Positions 35,849-45,379 of a stretch of DNA of 51,702 bases are shown here, piece after piece (the stretch's first letter is position 1; every line of letters begins with the position of its first letter). Source of the DNA: Enterococcus durans NBRC 100479 = LMG 10746 (GTDB lineage: Bacteria > Bacillota > Bacilli > Lactobacillales > Enterococcaceae); assembly GCF_001544215.1 (NCBI RefSeq), contig NZ_BCQB01000020.1, positions 1 through 51,702 on the forward strand. Direction: 5' to 3'. The notes under the pieces are model-generated. The model was not told where the DNA came from, did no database searches, and saw nothing but the letters and a program-made list of their open reading frames with translations. Both the position numbers and the translations under genes were made by a program.

Positions 35849-36295
35849 ATGTCAAAAGACGATGTACAAAGCCATTTAGACAAAGGAATGTATGGTACCC
35901 CATTAGTAAATCCCGAGGAACAACACAAATATTTAGGTACTTTTCGTGAACGTTGTTATTTGAGTATGACGATCGCTGAGATGAAAGATCCGACAAACAA
36001 GGAGAAATTCATTGAAGAAATTGAAAAGCAGCCTGATGCAACGATTCTCTTGAATGGTGAAACCCCAATTGCGATCCAAAATCAATACATCCAGCTTGCA
36101 ACGAAGAACAATATCCGTTTTACAGTCGTCAATGACTTTGTCTCCGACGCTCCAGACAGCATTGGGTTACTCTTAGCTGCGAAACAAGCGGTGAATGAAC
36201 CCGTCATTGATGTAGAAGAAAAATATCCCAAAGAAGAACAAGCAGAACCCGAAGAAAAAAATAAAAAGAAAAGTTTGTGGGATCGCTTATTTTAA
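35849..36295 (+). CDS. YueI-family protein (DUF1694)
   Basis: Protein of 148 residues matching the YueI family, whose function is unknown. The start MSKDDVQSHLDKGMYG and the FRERCYLSMTIAEM block (about 33-46) are typical. The C-terminus is a Glu/Lys-rich tail ending KKSLWDRLF. A TATAAT (35810-35815) lies upstream, and AGAAGGAGG precedes the ATG. A terminator follows. Confidence 0.9.
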   Translation: MSKDDVQSHLDKGMYGTPLVNPEEQHKYLGTFRERCYLSMTIAEMKDPTNKEKFIEEIEKQPDATILLNGETPIAIQNQYIQLATKNNIRFTVVNDFVSDAPDSIGLLLAAKQAVNEPVIDVEEKYPKEEQAEPEEKNKKKSLWDRLF

Positions 36296-36320
36296 TTCAA
36301 ATAAGTATTTTCCCAACTGA

Positions 36321-36367
36321 AACGACCGCCAAAAGTCAGGAATCCTAACTTTTGGCGGTCGTTTTAT
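36321..36367 (+). terminator. Terminator downstream of the YueI-family gene
   Basis: AACGACCGCCAAAAGT pairs perfectly with ACTTTTGGCGGTCGTT across an 11-base loop, then T residues. It also adjoins repeat copy H. Confidence 0.9.
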
Positions 36368-36418
36368 TCGGAATCAGAGTCTGTAGCAAAACTGATTTTT
36401 AGATTTGTCCCACATTCA
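36367..36418. repeat. Fragment of the interspersed repeat, copy H
   Basis: In reverse orientation it holds ATTCGGAATCAGAGTCTGT, AGCAAAACTGATTTTTAGA and TTTGTCCCACATTC. This corresponds to the left third of copies A and F. Confidence 0.65.
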
Positions 36419-36475
36419 CCTCTGCCCCAATTATTTTGGTCTAGCAGAAGAGATAAATGTGTTTTTTTCGCTCTG

Positions 36476-38746
36476 TTACTTTTCAAAAATTTCTGGATAT
36501 AACAATTGTAAAACATTCATTGTCAGTCTTCTGCCTTTTCCTGCAAATGGATAGACATGCATATGCATCGCTGGATTAAAGTTCGCTTCAATGATTCCAT
36601 AGGCAGTTGGATTTTTCTCAGGGTCTACTTCTTTATCTGGAATGATCAAATCGATTCCACTGATTTTCGCACCTAATGCTTCCACCGCTGAAACTGCAAT
36701 TTGTTTATAGTCTTCAGAAAATTCATCCGTCACATCAATGGAGTCGCCTCCTGTACTGATATTTGAATTTTCTCTCAAATAAACGATTTTGTCTTTGGCG
36801 GGTACAGAAGATACCGTTAATCCCTGTTCCTTCAACATCAATTGTTCTAACTCTCCCAGTTGGATCAGTTCCAATGGTGCGCGATGGTTCGTTCCTCGTA
36901 ACGGATCAAGATTCTTTTCAGCAACTAACTCCTCTACTGTTCGCACACCGTCCCCTACGACATTTGCAGGGACTCGAAGCAAGATAGCTTGGACCTCACC
37001 GTTGATCACAAAGAAACGGTACTCCGTTCCCGGCATGAATTCCTCGACTAAAACAGAAGCATCCTCACTAAATGCGATAGCTAATCCCGCTTGATAATCT
37101 TCTAAGCTTGCTCCATCTTTGAAGATAGTGATTCCTAGCCCATAATTCGTAGACTTCGGTTTGATCACAAATGCTTGCTTGGCAAATCGCGGATATGCTT
37201 TTATCGCTTCTTCCATTGACGTAAATTCTGCACCATTTGGTACACGGAATCCTGCTTCTTTTAAAATTTTCTTCGTGACTGTCTTATTCTCCATGATCAA
37301 AGGAACGATATAGCTATCTTTACTTGTCATATTTGCATTTTTCACATATTCGATATGTTCCTGATGTTGCAATCGTAAAAATTGATCAGCTTCATCAATT
37401 ACTTTCACTTCTACTCCTTTTTGGATCGCATCAAATAAAAAGAGTTGTGTAGAAAGTTCCATATCTCTAAAACCTGCTAATTGATAAGGACGTGCATGTG
37501 CTTCTTCATCATATTTTTTACCTAGGTTCAGGGCAAACTCGTGCTGACTTTTTTCCTTTGCTTCTTGATAGATTTTTCCTGCTAAAGTCTCTGCTGGTTG
37601 TAGCATTTTCTCGATCATTTTCTCAATCAAAGGGATCGCTGTTGGCTGTTCTAACTTGATCAGCATTTCTTTCATCCCATTCAATACCTTAAGCCCTTCT
37701 TCATGAAAAGCGGTTTGCTTCAATGGGTGTTCAAGAGAAACTACTTCATTTTTATTCGTACCTTCTTTTACCCAAGCATCTGGTTCTTGTTCTTCTTCTA
37801 CCCACAACATGTACGTCAAAAATAGTTGCAAAAATTTCACTTGTTCTGGATTGATCCCGAGACGTGCATAGGGATTCAGGTCAATATTTCGCAACTCGAT
37901 GTATCGTACTCCAGTTGTCGTCAGATCCGCTACTCGTTTCCCGCCACGGAAGCGTATAGGTGTGTAAAATTCTTTTTCTTCTGACAATTTTCCTTCTTCC
38001 ACCATCTGTTCGATATCGGATAAATAGCGTTCCATTGATGAATAAGATACTTTGACATTTGGATGATTCGTATAGCCAAATGAACTGTTGCGGATGCTTC
38101 GAATCGGCTCACTTGGTCCAGGTTTATCGACGAAATAATTTGCTTCACTCAAAGGAGAAGCCCCATATAGATAAGTGATCAACCAACGGTAATGCAAGAA
38201 ATTTCGCGCCGTTTTTAGATACAGTTCTGTTTTAAATGATGTAAAATCAGGAAATTCCGTTTGTTGCGCAAACAATGATCGTAATAAATCATCGCCAAAT
38301 TCAAAATTAAAATGGATACCGCTCACCATCTGTTTTCTTTTTCCATACTCTTTGGCTAGATAGCGGCGATAAAGTACATCTTCGAAATTCGCTAATTTTG
38401 CGATCATGATTTCTTCGTCTTTCGTCGGTAGTGCAGGAGGCATACTTAACGGCCAGATCATTTCCTCATCAGAGATCGACCGAGAAGCGACATCATAAAT
38501 AGCCGCTAAATATTGGAATAGTTCCTCCACTGAATCAGTGACGGGTGTGATCAATTCAATTTGTGTTTCGCTAAAATCTGTTTGGATATAGGGATGGAAT
38601 GCTCGATCACCAAATACTTCAGGGTGATCGGTTCGTGCTAAAGCTCCTGTCAGATCCACTCGTTGTCCTTCACGTTCAACGCCAAAACGTGCTTGATCGA
38701 TAAACGGACGTGTGTTAGGATGCAAGAGTAAATATTTATAATTCAT
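36476..38746 (-). CDS. gshF: Bifunctional glutathione synthetase GshF (GshAB)
   Basis: Makes glutathione from glutamate, cysteine and glycine in one protein. The N-terminal half (about 1-430) is the glutamate-cysteine ligase part, with IQTDFSETQIELITP and MVSGIHFNFEFGD. The C-terminal part (about 480-750) is an ATP-grasp glutathione synthetase domain, with VIKPKSTNYGLGI and FMPGTEYRFFVIN. The 756 aa length is typical for enterococci, listeria and some streptococci. It is monocistronic and codes for the single thiol-synthesis enzyme in the window. Confidence 0.97.
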   Translation of the reverse strand: MNYKYLLLHPNTRPFIDQARFGVEREGQRVDLTGALARTDHPEVFGDRAFHPYIQTDFSETQIELITPVTDSVEELFQYLAAIYDVASRSISDEEMIWPLSMPPALPTKDEEIMIAKLANFEDVLYRRYLAKEYGKRKQMVSGIHFNFEFGDDLLRSLFAQQTEFPDFTSFKTELYLKTARNFLHYRWLITYLYGASPLSEANYFVDKPGPSEPIRSIRNSSFGYTNHPNVKVSYSSMERYLSDIEQMVEEGKLSEEKEFYTPIRFRGGKRVADLTTTGVRYIELRNIDLNPYARLGINPEQVKFLQLFLTYMLWVEEEQEPDAWVKEGTNKNEVVSLEHPLKQTAFHEEGLKVLNGMKEMLIKLEQPTAIPLIEKMIEKMLQPAETLAGKIYQEAKEKSQHEFALNLGKKYDEEAHARPYQLAGFRDMELSTQLFLFDAIQKGVEVKVIDEADQFLRLQHQEHIEYVKNANMTSKDSYIVPLIMENKTVTKKILKEAGFRVPNGAEFTSMEEAIKAYPRFAKQAFVIKPKSTNYGLGITIFKDGASLEDYQAGLAIAFSEDASVLVEEFMPGTEYRFFVINGEVQAILLRVPANVVGDGVRTVEELVAEKNLDPLRGTNHRAPLELIQLGELEQLMLKEQGLTVSSVPAKDKIVYLRENSNISTGGDSIDVTDEFSEDYKQIAVSAVEALGAKISGIDLIIPDKEVDPEKNPTAYGIIEANFNPAMHMHVYPFAGKGRRLTMNVLQLLYPEIFEK

Positions 38747-38892
38747 TATTCATTGTCCTCCAGTTCATATGCCTCTAATTATAGTAAAAAACCTCTAGAA
38801 AAAGAACGAAATTGTTTTAAAATGAGAAAAAAGAAAAATTCAACTTTTATGTAGAGCCCCATCTTACTTTCTTATGTCCTCTTCTCATTCTA

Positions 38893-38954
38893 AAAAAGAA
38901 GCTGAAGAACCAGAAAATATTTTCATATTCTCATGGTACTCCAGCTTTTTCTTT
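38893..38954. terminator. Hairpin downstream of ftsY
   Basis: AAAGAAGCTGAAGAACCA pairs imperfectly with TGGTACTCCAGCTTTTTCTTT across a 21-base loop. It is A/T-rich on both sides. It lies about 90 bp past the ftsY stop and could terminate the rnc-smc-ftsY transcript. Confidence 0.6.
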
Positions 38955-39045
38955 AGCTACGTTTGTGTGATCAATTATTCAGTTGATCATAGTAGTTTTT
39001 CCCCTAAATCAGGTACTTTCTTTCAAAGAACAGTCATAACAGATT

Positions 39046-40044
39046 TTATTCTTCTTTTAACAAGCCTTTGAACAAGCCCACAACAAAATCGTTTGGCTCG
39101 AATGGTTCCAAATCATCGATACCTTCGCCAAGACCGACTAATTTGACTGGTAGATGCAATTCATTACGGATGGCTAATACGATTCCGCCTTTTGCCGTAC
39201 CATCTAGTTTCGTCAATACTAACCCAGTAACATCCGTCGTTTCTTTGAATTGTTTCGCTTGGACCATTGCGTTTTGGCCAGTTGTCGCATCAAGGACAAG
39301 TAATGTTTCATGGGGTGCTTCTGGTAATTCCCGTTGGATGACACGTTTGATTTTTTCCAATTCGTTCATTAAATTGACTTTATTTTGCAAACGGCCTGCT
39401 GTGTCCACCAATAAAACATCCACTTGTTCATTTTTCGCTCGTTCCACTGCATCATAGACAACAGCCGCAGGGTCGCCTCCGGCATTTCCACGAACTACTT
39501 CTACCCCAGCACGTTCGCCCCACACAACTAGTTGGTCGATCGCACCTGCACGGAAAGTATCAGCGGCAGCCAGCAAAACTTTCTTACCTTCGTTTTTATA
39601 CTGATGCGCAAGTTTCCCGATGCTTGTGGTTTTTCCAACTCCGTTCACGCCGACAAACAAGATGACTGTCAAGCCATCTTCTTGAATGTTCAATTCATTG
39701 ACTTCGTTGATTCCCTCTTCTTCATACAGATCAACTAATTTTTCAATGATTGCATTTTGGATCTCTGCTGGTTTTTTCGCATTCCGGAGTTTTACTTCTT
39801 GCCGGAGCGCTTCCGTGATCTGGATCGCTGTTTCAAAGCCCACATCTGCGCCAATCAGTGTTTCTTCTAGTTCTTCAAAGAAATCTTCATCTACTGTTCG
39901 GAAATTTGCAAATAACTCATTCATGCGTTCCCCAAATGTTTTTCGGGTTTTTTCTAGTCCTTTGTCGTACTTTTCTTGTACTTCGACTTCTTCTGGTTGT
40001 TCTTCTCCAGTAAACGCACGTTTGATCTTATCAAAGAATCCCAT
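39046..40044 (-). CDS. ftsY: Signal recognition particle receptor FtsY
   Basis: SRP-receptor GTPase that docks ribosome-nascent-chain complexes at the membrane. A short acidic N-terminal region (about 1-30) precedes the N domain and the G domain. GTPase motifs: [10 protein letters not shown] (about 133-142), DTAGRLQNK (about 218-226), [10 protein letters not shown] (about 278-287). The 332 aa length is typical for Firmicutes. It is the last gene of the rnc-smc-HAD-ftsY group. Confidence 0.97.
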   Translation of the reverse strand: MGFFDKIKRAFTGEEQPEEVEVQEKYDKGLEKTRKTFGERMNELFANFRTVDEDFFEELEETLIGADVGFETAIQITEALRQEVKLRNAKKPAEIQNAIIEKLVDLYEEEGINEVNELNIQEDGLTVILFVGVNGVGKTTSIGKLAHQYKNEGKKVLLAAADTFRAGAIDQLVVWGERAGVEVVRGNAGGDPAAVVYDAVERAKNEQVDVLLVDTAGRLQNKVNLMNELEKIKRVIQRELPEAPHETLLVLDATTGQNAMVQAKQFKETTDVTGLVLTKLDGTAKGGIVLAIRNELHLPVKLVGLGEGIDDLEPFEPNDFVVGLFKGLLKEE

Positions 40045-40054
40045 AAGTTCCCTC

Positions 40055-40864
40055 CTAATCTAAAACAAATTTTTGAATGACTTTTGCCACACCATTTTCA
40101 ACATTGTTTGAAGTAATGTAATCTGCTGATTCTTTCACAGCTGGCACCGCATTTTCCATCGCTACACCTAATCCAGCATATTCGATCATCGGTAAATCAT
40201 TTTCTTCATCCCCGATTGCCATGATTTCTGCCGGTTCTAATCCTAGATCTTTCGCTAATAGAGAGATTCCATAAGCTTTTGTGACACCCTTAGGCATGAA
40301 TTCTAGAAGCATGCTTCGTGTTTTGATGATTTCATATCTTTCATGGAATGTAGCTGGTATCTCTTTGATTTTTGGATCTAATTCTTCTTGTGGGTAAGCA
40401 ATGACTGCTTTATTCAATACAAATTCATCTGTAATATCTGCCAATGTTGCTGGTTGAAATTGCAGCAATTTATTCAACACATTATATAGTGATTGCTTCT
40501 TGGGCGCACTTGGCAACTGCAACACCCGATTATCTGATAAAACATCTAGCGGCAAATCCAACTGTTGGGCTAAATCATACAATCGATGGATATCTGCGAC
40601 TGTCATCACTTTCTTTTCCATGATTTCGCCTGTGTCATTTTTTTGGACCAGACCTCCATTGAAAGTAATGCTAAAATCGCCTTCATCTACTAAACCTAGT
40701 TCTTGCAGATAGTGAGCCATCGCTGCTAATGGGCGCCCTGTACATAACACGATCTTGACCCCTTTTGCTTTAGCTTCGGCCAACACACGCTTATTCTCAT
40801 TTGAGATTTTTTTCTCTTCATCTAATAATGTACCATCTAAATCAATCGCAATTAATTTGATCAT
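40055..40864 (-). CDS. Cof-type HAD phosphatase (YidA-like)
   Basis: Sugar-phosphate-type HAD phosphatase. Motif I is DLDGTLLDEE (residues 8-17), motif II LCTGRPLAAM (about 40-49), and motif IV MAIGDEENDLPMI (about 215-227). A C2 cap lies between. It is inserted between smc and ftsY, with only 9-11 bp to each neighbour, so it is co-transcribed with them. Confidence 0.93.
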   Translation of the reverse strand: MIKLIAIDLDGTLLDEEKKISNENKRVLAEAKAKGVKIVLCTGRPLAAMAHYLQELGLVDEGDFSITFNGGLVQKNDTGEIMEKKVMTVADIHRLYDLAQQLDLPLDVLSDNRVLQLPSAPKKQSLYNVLNKLLQFQPATLADITDEFVLNKAVIAYPQEELDPKIKEIPATFHERYEIIKTRSMLLEFMPKGVTKAYGISLLAKDLGLEPAEIMAIGDEENDLPMIEYAGLGVAMENAVPAVKESADYITSNNVENGVAKVIQKFVLD

Positions 40865-40872
40865 TTATTTTC

Positions 40873-43800
40873 CTACACTTTCGTTTCCATTTTTCCTTCT
40901 TCGTTGATATCCTCCATACGAACCGAAACGATTTTTGAAACTCCCGATTCCTGCATCGTTACGCCGTATAAAACATCGGCAGCAACCATCGTTCCTTTAC
41001 GGTGTGTGACCACGATGAATTGTGTGCCATCTTGGAAGTCACTTAAATAGCGTCCAAAGCGTTTCACGTTTGCTTCATCTAATGCAGCTTCAACCTCATC
41101 TAAAATACAGAATGGAACTGGACAGACTCGAATGATCGAAAACAGCAAAGCAATAGCTGTCAACGCTCTTTCTCCACCTGAAAGCAAACTCAAACTTTGT
41201 AATTTTTTTCCTGGTGGTTGAACTTCAATCTCAATCCCTGTTTTCAAAAGATCTGTTGGATCTGTCAGCACTAACTCCGCACGTCCACCACCAAACATAT
41301 TCGGAAATACCACTTTGAATTCTTGACGAATTGCCTCAAAGACTTCTTTGAATCGTGTACGTACTTCGTCATCCATCTCTTCCATCGTTTCAAAAAGCTG
41401 ATTTTTCGCAGACAACAAATCATCCCGTTGAGTCGCTAAAAATGTATGTCGCTCATTGACTTGTTCAAATTGTTCGATAGCACTCAAGTTGACGGGGCCT
41501 AAGTCCTCGATCTGCTCTTTCAATGACGCAACTTCAACACGGCTCGCTGCTACATCTTCTGTTTCTTCATAATCAGCGATTGCTTTTTCAAAACTGATTT
41601 GATATTCCGTTTGTAAGTAACCTAAATGAGTATCAAGAAGTACTTCTGCCCGGTCTTTTTGCACTTCCAGTTTCGATTGTTCTGTCAGTTGGATTTTTTG
41701 TTGGCGATTTTGTTCTGCCAACACGATTTCAATCTGGTCGATTTCTTTCTGGATATTCTCACGCTGTGCCTTAGTTGTTGTTAATTCTATTTGTAATGCT
41801 TCACGTTTCGCTGATAGCTCGCCGATTTTTTTCTCTAAACTTTCTTCTGTCATCTCATGGTCTGTAAAATCAGCAGTTAAATTTGCTAGCTGCTTTTCCA
41901 AACTTTCTTGACGTTCCAATGCTTCATTTTTTTGGACACGTGCTCCTCGCAATTGGATCTGTAAATGATTGAATTGTTCTTTTAAAACAGCCAGATCTGC
42001 TTGTTCTTGCGCTTTTTCAGCTTGGACTTGGGCTCTTTTCGCTTCCATTTGATCACTTTCTTGACTAAGTGATTTTATTTCTTCATCAATCTGTTGGCGT
42101 TGCAACTCGATTTCGCTCTGTCTTGCTGTAAGCTCTGACTGCTGCTTCTGATACGTTTCAATAAATTGCTGTAGTTCACGTGTTTCAAAATTCGATACTT
42201 GCTTTTCTTTTTCAAAACGAGCTAAATCATTCATGATATTTTGCAAGTGATTCGTTACTTCTTGCTCTTCAAGTCGCAACTGTTCTCCTTGCGTACGCAA
42301 AACTTCTTGTTTTTCAGCCAAAATCGTTACTTCTTGCTGTAATTCTTGTACTTTCTTTTCTTGAAGTTGCAGTTGTTGATCTGCTTCTTCAAACGCTACT
42401 GTCAATTGTTTCAATTCTTGGTTTTGTGAGAATAAACTTCCTTGATTTCCACGTTTGTTCGCCCCACCGGTCATCGAACCGCCGGCGTTCATCACATCGC
42501 CTTCCAATGAAACAACTCGGTACTGATAGCGAATGGTTTGGGCGATGGCATTAGCACTCTCAAGATCCTTAGCTAATAGGATCGTTCCTAACAAATTATG
42601 GACAACTGTTTGGATCTTATCAGGAAAAGTCACTTGTTCACTCGCAATGCCTAAAAAGCCGTCTACAGCTTCAGCTTGTGAAAGAATATGAGCTGGCAAT
42701 TGTCGAGGTTTAATCGTTGTCAGAGGTAAGAAAGTTGCACGGCCACCTCTTTGTTGTTTCAAATAAGTGATTGCCTGACGCGCATCGCGTTCATTTTCCA
42801 CGATGACATGTTGAGCCGCCCCACCTAAAGCTGTTTCGATCGCCAAAGTGAAAGAAGATGGCACATCGATCAATTCAGCTACAGCTCCGATGATCCCTGA
42901 CAGTTGTTGTTTGTGTTGTAAAACCAAACGTACCCCTTGATAAAAACCAAAATAATTTTCTTGGATCTCCTGTAAACTTTTTTGGCGTGCGCGCAATTGT
43001 TGCACCTGATTCATCAACTGATACATTTTTGGTTGTTCTTGTGCTAATTGATCCTGGTATTTTTTTCCATTTAGTTGGATTTTTTCCAGTTCATTTTTAT
43101 TTGCTGCTAATCCAGTTTGGAGATGTTCTTGTTTCTTTGACAACTCCTGACGTTTGGCTGTCAACTCTAGCACAGAAGCTTCCACTTCTGATTGTTTTGC
43201 CAACGCCTGTTTGCTTTTTGATGTTTCTTGCAAATATTGGCGTTCTAGATATTTCAGTTCATTCCCCACATTTGCCTGTTCTTGCATCAAATCAACATAT
43301 TGATCGCGTAATTCAGCCAACAATTCTTTGGTTGATTTTTGGTATTTCTCTAATTCATGTTGGGTCTTCATCAACTGAGTTTGCGCTTGTTGGATCTCTA
43401 TTTCTTTTTCATTCACTTCTTTAGTCAAGTTTTCTTGCATCTTTTCGAAGTGTCTGACTTTCTTCTGCGCTTCCGCTAAAGAGGTTTGATACTCTGCAGA
43501 ACTTTTTTGTGTATGTTTTGTCCGCTCAAGTAACACATCTTTTTGGCCTTCTGCTTGTTTTAAACTCTCGGACAAAGCAAGTAATGTTTGTTGCCCCTTT
43601 TCGATCTGGCGATCTGCCTGCAGATTTTGTTTGCGTTTTCCTGCCAAGACTTCTTCTTGCGCTTGGATCTGTGTGGTCAAAGAAGACAATTCTTGATTGA
43701 ACTGAACAAGTCTTGCTTGTTTCTCTTCCCAATCTTTTTTCGCTGCTTTGATCTCTGCGATCATCAAAGCAATATCTGTTTGCGTCAAGTCTTCTTTTAG

Positions 43801-44451
43801 GCGTAAGAATTTTTTAGCTGTTTTACTTTGAACAGATAAGGGCGCCAATTGTTCTGCCAATTCGTGGATAATATCTTGCACACGGCTAAGGTTATCTTCT
43901 GTTTCGAACAATTTTTGTTCTGCTTTTTTCTTACGTTGCTTATATTTCAAGACCCCTGCTGCTTCCTCAAAGATTCCGCGGCGGTCTTCTGGTTTACTGC
44001 TAAAGATTGCTTCGACTTTTCCTTGCGAAATAATCGAAAATGATTCTTTACCTAGCCCAGAGTCCATAAATAATTCTTGGATATCTTTCAATCGACAAGC
44101 TTGTTTATTGATATAAAACTCGCTTTCGCCTGTTCTGCGATACCGTCTAGTCACGCTGATCTCGTTGTAATCTAACGGAAGATAATGGTCCGTATTATCC
44201 AAAGTGACTGTGACTTCCGCTACATTTAGTTGTTTTCTCGTATCTGAACCAGCAAAAATAATATCAGGCATTTTTCCGCCACGAAGGCTTTTAGCTGATT
44301 GCTCGCCTAAGACCCAACGGATGGCTTCCGTAATATTGCTTTTTCCGCTTCCGTTTGGCCCAACGACTGCTGTTACACTGTTTTCGAAATCAATCACTGT
44401 TTTATCCGCAAAGGATTTAAACCCAGCTATTTCAATTCGTTTTAAATACAC
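40873..44451 (-). CDS. smc: Chromosome partition protein SMC
   Basis: Structural-maintenance-of-chromosomes ATPase for chromosome compaction and segregation. The N-terminal head has GPNGSGKSN (about residues 27-35). Two long coiled coils flank a hinge (about 500-660, with GGANKRGNQGS). The C-terminal head has the signature LSGGERALTAIAL and Walker B CILDEVEAALD. The GTG start at 44451 (MYLKRIEIAGFKSFADK) has GAGGGA upstream; a GTG 5 codons earlier is less likely. About 1192 aa, normal length. Confidence 0.97.
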   Translation of the reverse strand: MYLKRIEIAGFKSFADKTVIDFENSVTAVVGPNGSGKSNITEAIRWVLGEQSAKSLRGGKMPDIIFAGSDTRKQLNVAEVTVTLDNTDHYLPLDYNEISVTRRYRRTGESEFYINKQACRLKDIQELFMDSGLGKESFSIISQGKVEAIFSSKPEDRRGIFEEAAGVLKYKQRKKKAEQKLFETEDNLSRVQDIIHELAEQLAPLSVQSKTAKKFLRLKEDLTQTDIALMIAEIKAAKKDWEEKQARLVQFNQELSSLTTQIQAQEEVLAGKRKQNLQADRQIEKGQQTLLALSESLKQAEGQKDVLLERTKHTQKSSAEYQTSLAEAQKKVRHFEKMQENLTKEVNEKEIEIQQAQTQLMKTQHELEKYQKSTKELLAELRDQYVDLMQEQANVGNELKYLERQYLQETSKSKQALAKQSEVEASVLELTAKRQELSKKQEHLQTGLAANKNELEKIQLNGKKYQDQLAQEQPKMYQLMNQVQQLRARQKSLQEIQENYFGFYQGVRLVLQHKQQLSGIIGAVAELIDVPSSFTLAIETALGGAAQHVIVENERDARQAITYLKQQRGGRATFLPLTTIKPRQLPAHILSQAEAVDGFLGIASEQVTFPDKIQTVVHNLLGTILLAKDLESANAIAQTIRYQYRVVSLEGDVMNAGGSMTGGANKRGNQGSLFSQNQELKQLTVAFEEADQQLQLQEKKVQELQQEVTILAEKQEVLRTQGEQLRLEEQEVTNHLQNIMNDLARFEKEKQVSNFETRELQQFIETYQKQQSELTARQSEIELQRQQIDEEIKSLSQESDQMEAKRAQVQAEKAQEQADLAVLKEQFNHLQIQLRGARVQKNEALERQESLEKQLANLTADFTDHEMTEESLEKKIGELSAKREALQIELTTTKAQRENIQKEIDQIEIVLAEQNRQQKIQLTEQSKLEVQKDRAEVLLDTHLGYLQTEYQISFEKAIADYEETEDVAASRVEVASLKEQIEDLGPVNLSAIEQFEQVNERHTFLATQRDDLLSAKNQLFETMEEMDDEVRTRFKEVFEAIRQEFKVVFPNMFGGGRAELVLTDPTDLLKTGIEIEVQPPGKKLQSLSLLSGGERALTAIALLFSIIRVCPVPFCILDEVEAALDEANVKRFGRYLSDFQDGTQFIVVTHRKGTMVAADVLYGVTMQESGVSKIVSVRMEDINEEGKMETKV

Positions 44452-44473
44452 TAAGCATTCCCTCACTCACTTT

Positions 44474-45160
44474 TTACAATGCTGCTAGTGCATTTTCAGC
44501 AGCAGCTTGTTCTGCTAATTTTTTCGATTTTCCTTGACCTGTCCCGATCAACTTGTTGTCAACGTATACTTCGATCCAAAAAATACGTTCATGGGCGGGT
44601 CCTTCTTCCTTGATCAAGCGATATTCAATGAAGACGTCCCCTGATTTTTGCAATACTTCTTGTAGTTTCGTTTTATGATCCATCTCATGTGAAAAAGCAC
44701 CTGCTTTAACTTTTGGAAAGACGACTGCTTTGAGAAAGTCATGGGCTGCTTCAAAACCTTGATCTAGATACAAAGCGCCTAAGAAGGCTTCAAACAGATC
44801 ACAAAGAAGTGCTGGTCTAGTACGTCCTCCAGAATTTTCTTCCCCTTTGCCTAACATGATGTATTTATCAAAACCACATTCTTTTGCAAATTTTGATAAG
44901 CTATCTTCACGTACGATTGCTGCACGGGTCTTCGTCAATTTTCCTTCTGGAATATCTGGATATAAACGATATAGATATTCAGAGACCATCAATTCTAAGA
45001 CGGCATCTCCTAGAAATTCCAATCGTTCGTTATCAGATAATTGAAGGTTGCGATGCTCATTCACATAGGATGAATGGGTAAAAGCTTGTTCAAGTAGATT
45101 TAGATCGTGAAAAACGATAGTATACTTTTCTTTTAGTTCTTTTGTCAGCTGATTGTCCAT
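44474..45160 (-). CDS. rnc: Ribonuclease III
   Basis: Double-strand RNA endonuclease for rRNA and mRNA processing. The RNase III domain has the signature NERLEFLGDAVLELM (about residues 37-51), and catalytic Asp/Glu residues are present (DLFEAFLGALYLD). A dsRNA-binding domain follows (about 155-225). The start ATG at 45160 has AAAGGA 9 bases upstream. It heads the rnc-smc-HAD-ftsY operon. Confidence 0.98.
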   Translation of the reverse strand: MDNQLTKELKEKYTIVFHDLNLLEQAFTHSSYVNEHRNLQLSDNERLEFLGDAVLELMVSEYLYRLYPDIPEGKLTKTRAAIVREDSLSKFAKECGFDKYIMLGKGEENSGGRTRPALLCDLFEAFLGALYLDQGFEAAHDFLKAVVFPKVKAGAFSHEMDHKTKLQEVLQKSGDVFIEYRLIKEEGPAHERIFWIEVYVDNKLIGTGQGKSKKLAEQAAAENALAAL

Positions 45161-45200
45161 TTTCCACATTCCTTTATGGATATTTTTTCAATACTTCCTT

Positions 45201-45229
45201 ATTATACTGGTTTTTTCATAAATTTGAAA
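45201..45229 (-). promoter_or_regulatory. rnc operon promoter
   Basis: On the minus strand, TTTCAA (45224-45229) and TATAAT (45201-45206) have a 17-bp spacer. The -10 is perfect and the -35 is weak. Confidence 0.6.
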
Positions 45230-45330
45230 TGGTTGAAATAAAAGGTAAGCAAAGCCTTAATAAACACCCCAAAAATTTTGATTTTTGCTATCCATTCTAG
45301 AAAAAAGTAAGCAATAAAGGCTATAAATAC

Positions 45331-45370
45331 AAAAAAACCACAAAACAGATCAACTGTTTTGTGGTTTATT
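45331..45370 (-). terminator. Terminator of the opp operon
   Basis: AAACCACAAAACAG (45335-45348) pairs perfectly with CTGTTTTGTGGTTT (45354-45367). Read on the minus strand it ends in seven T residues. Confidence 0.9.
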
Positions 45371-45379
45371 CTGATTTTT

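Noticed and set aside
38874-39071. 65-residue plus-strand frame overlapping the end of ftsY
   Set aside because: It contains the hairpin at 38893-38954, has no ribosome site and overlaps ftsY on the other strand.
42987-43424. Long plus-strand frame antisense to smc
   Set aside because: It is a shadow of the coiled-coil coding strand; no ribosome site or family match.
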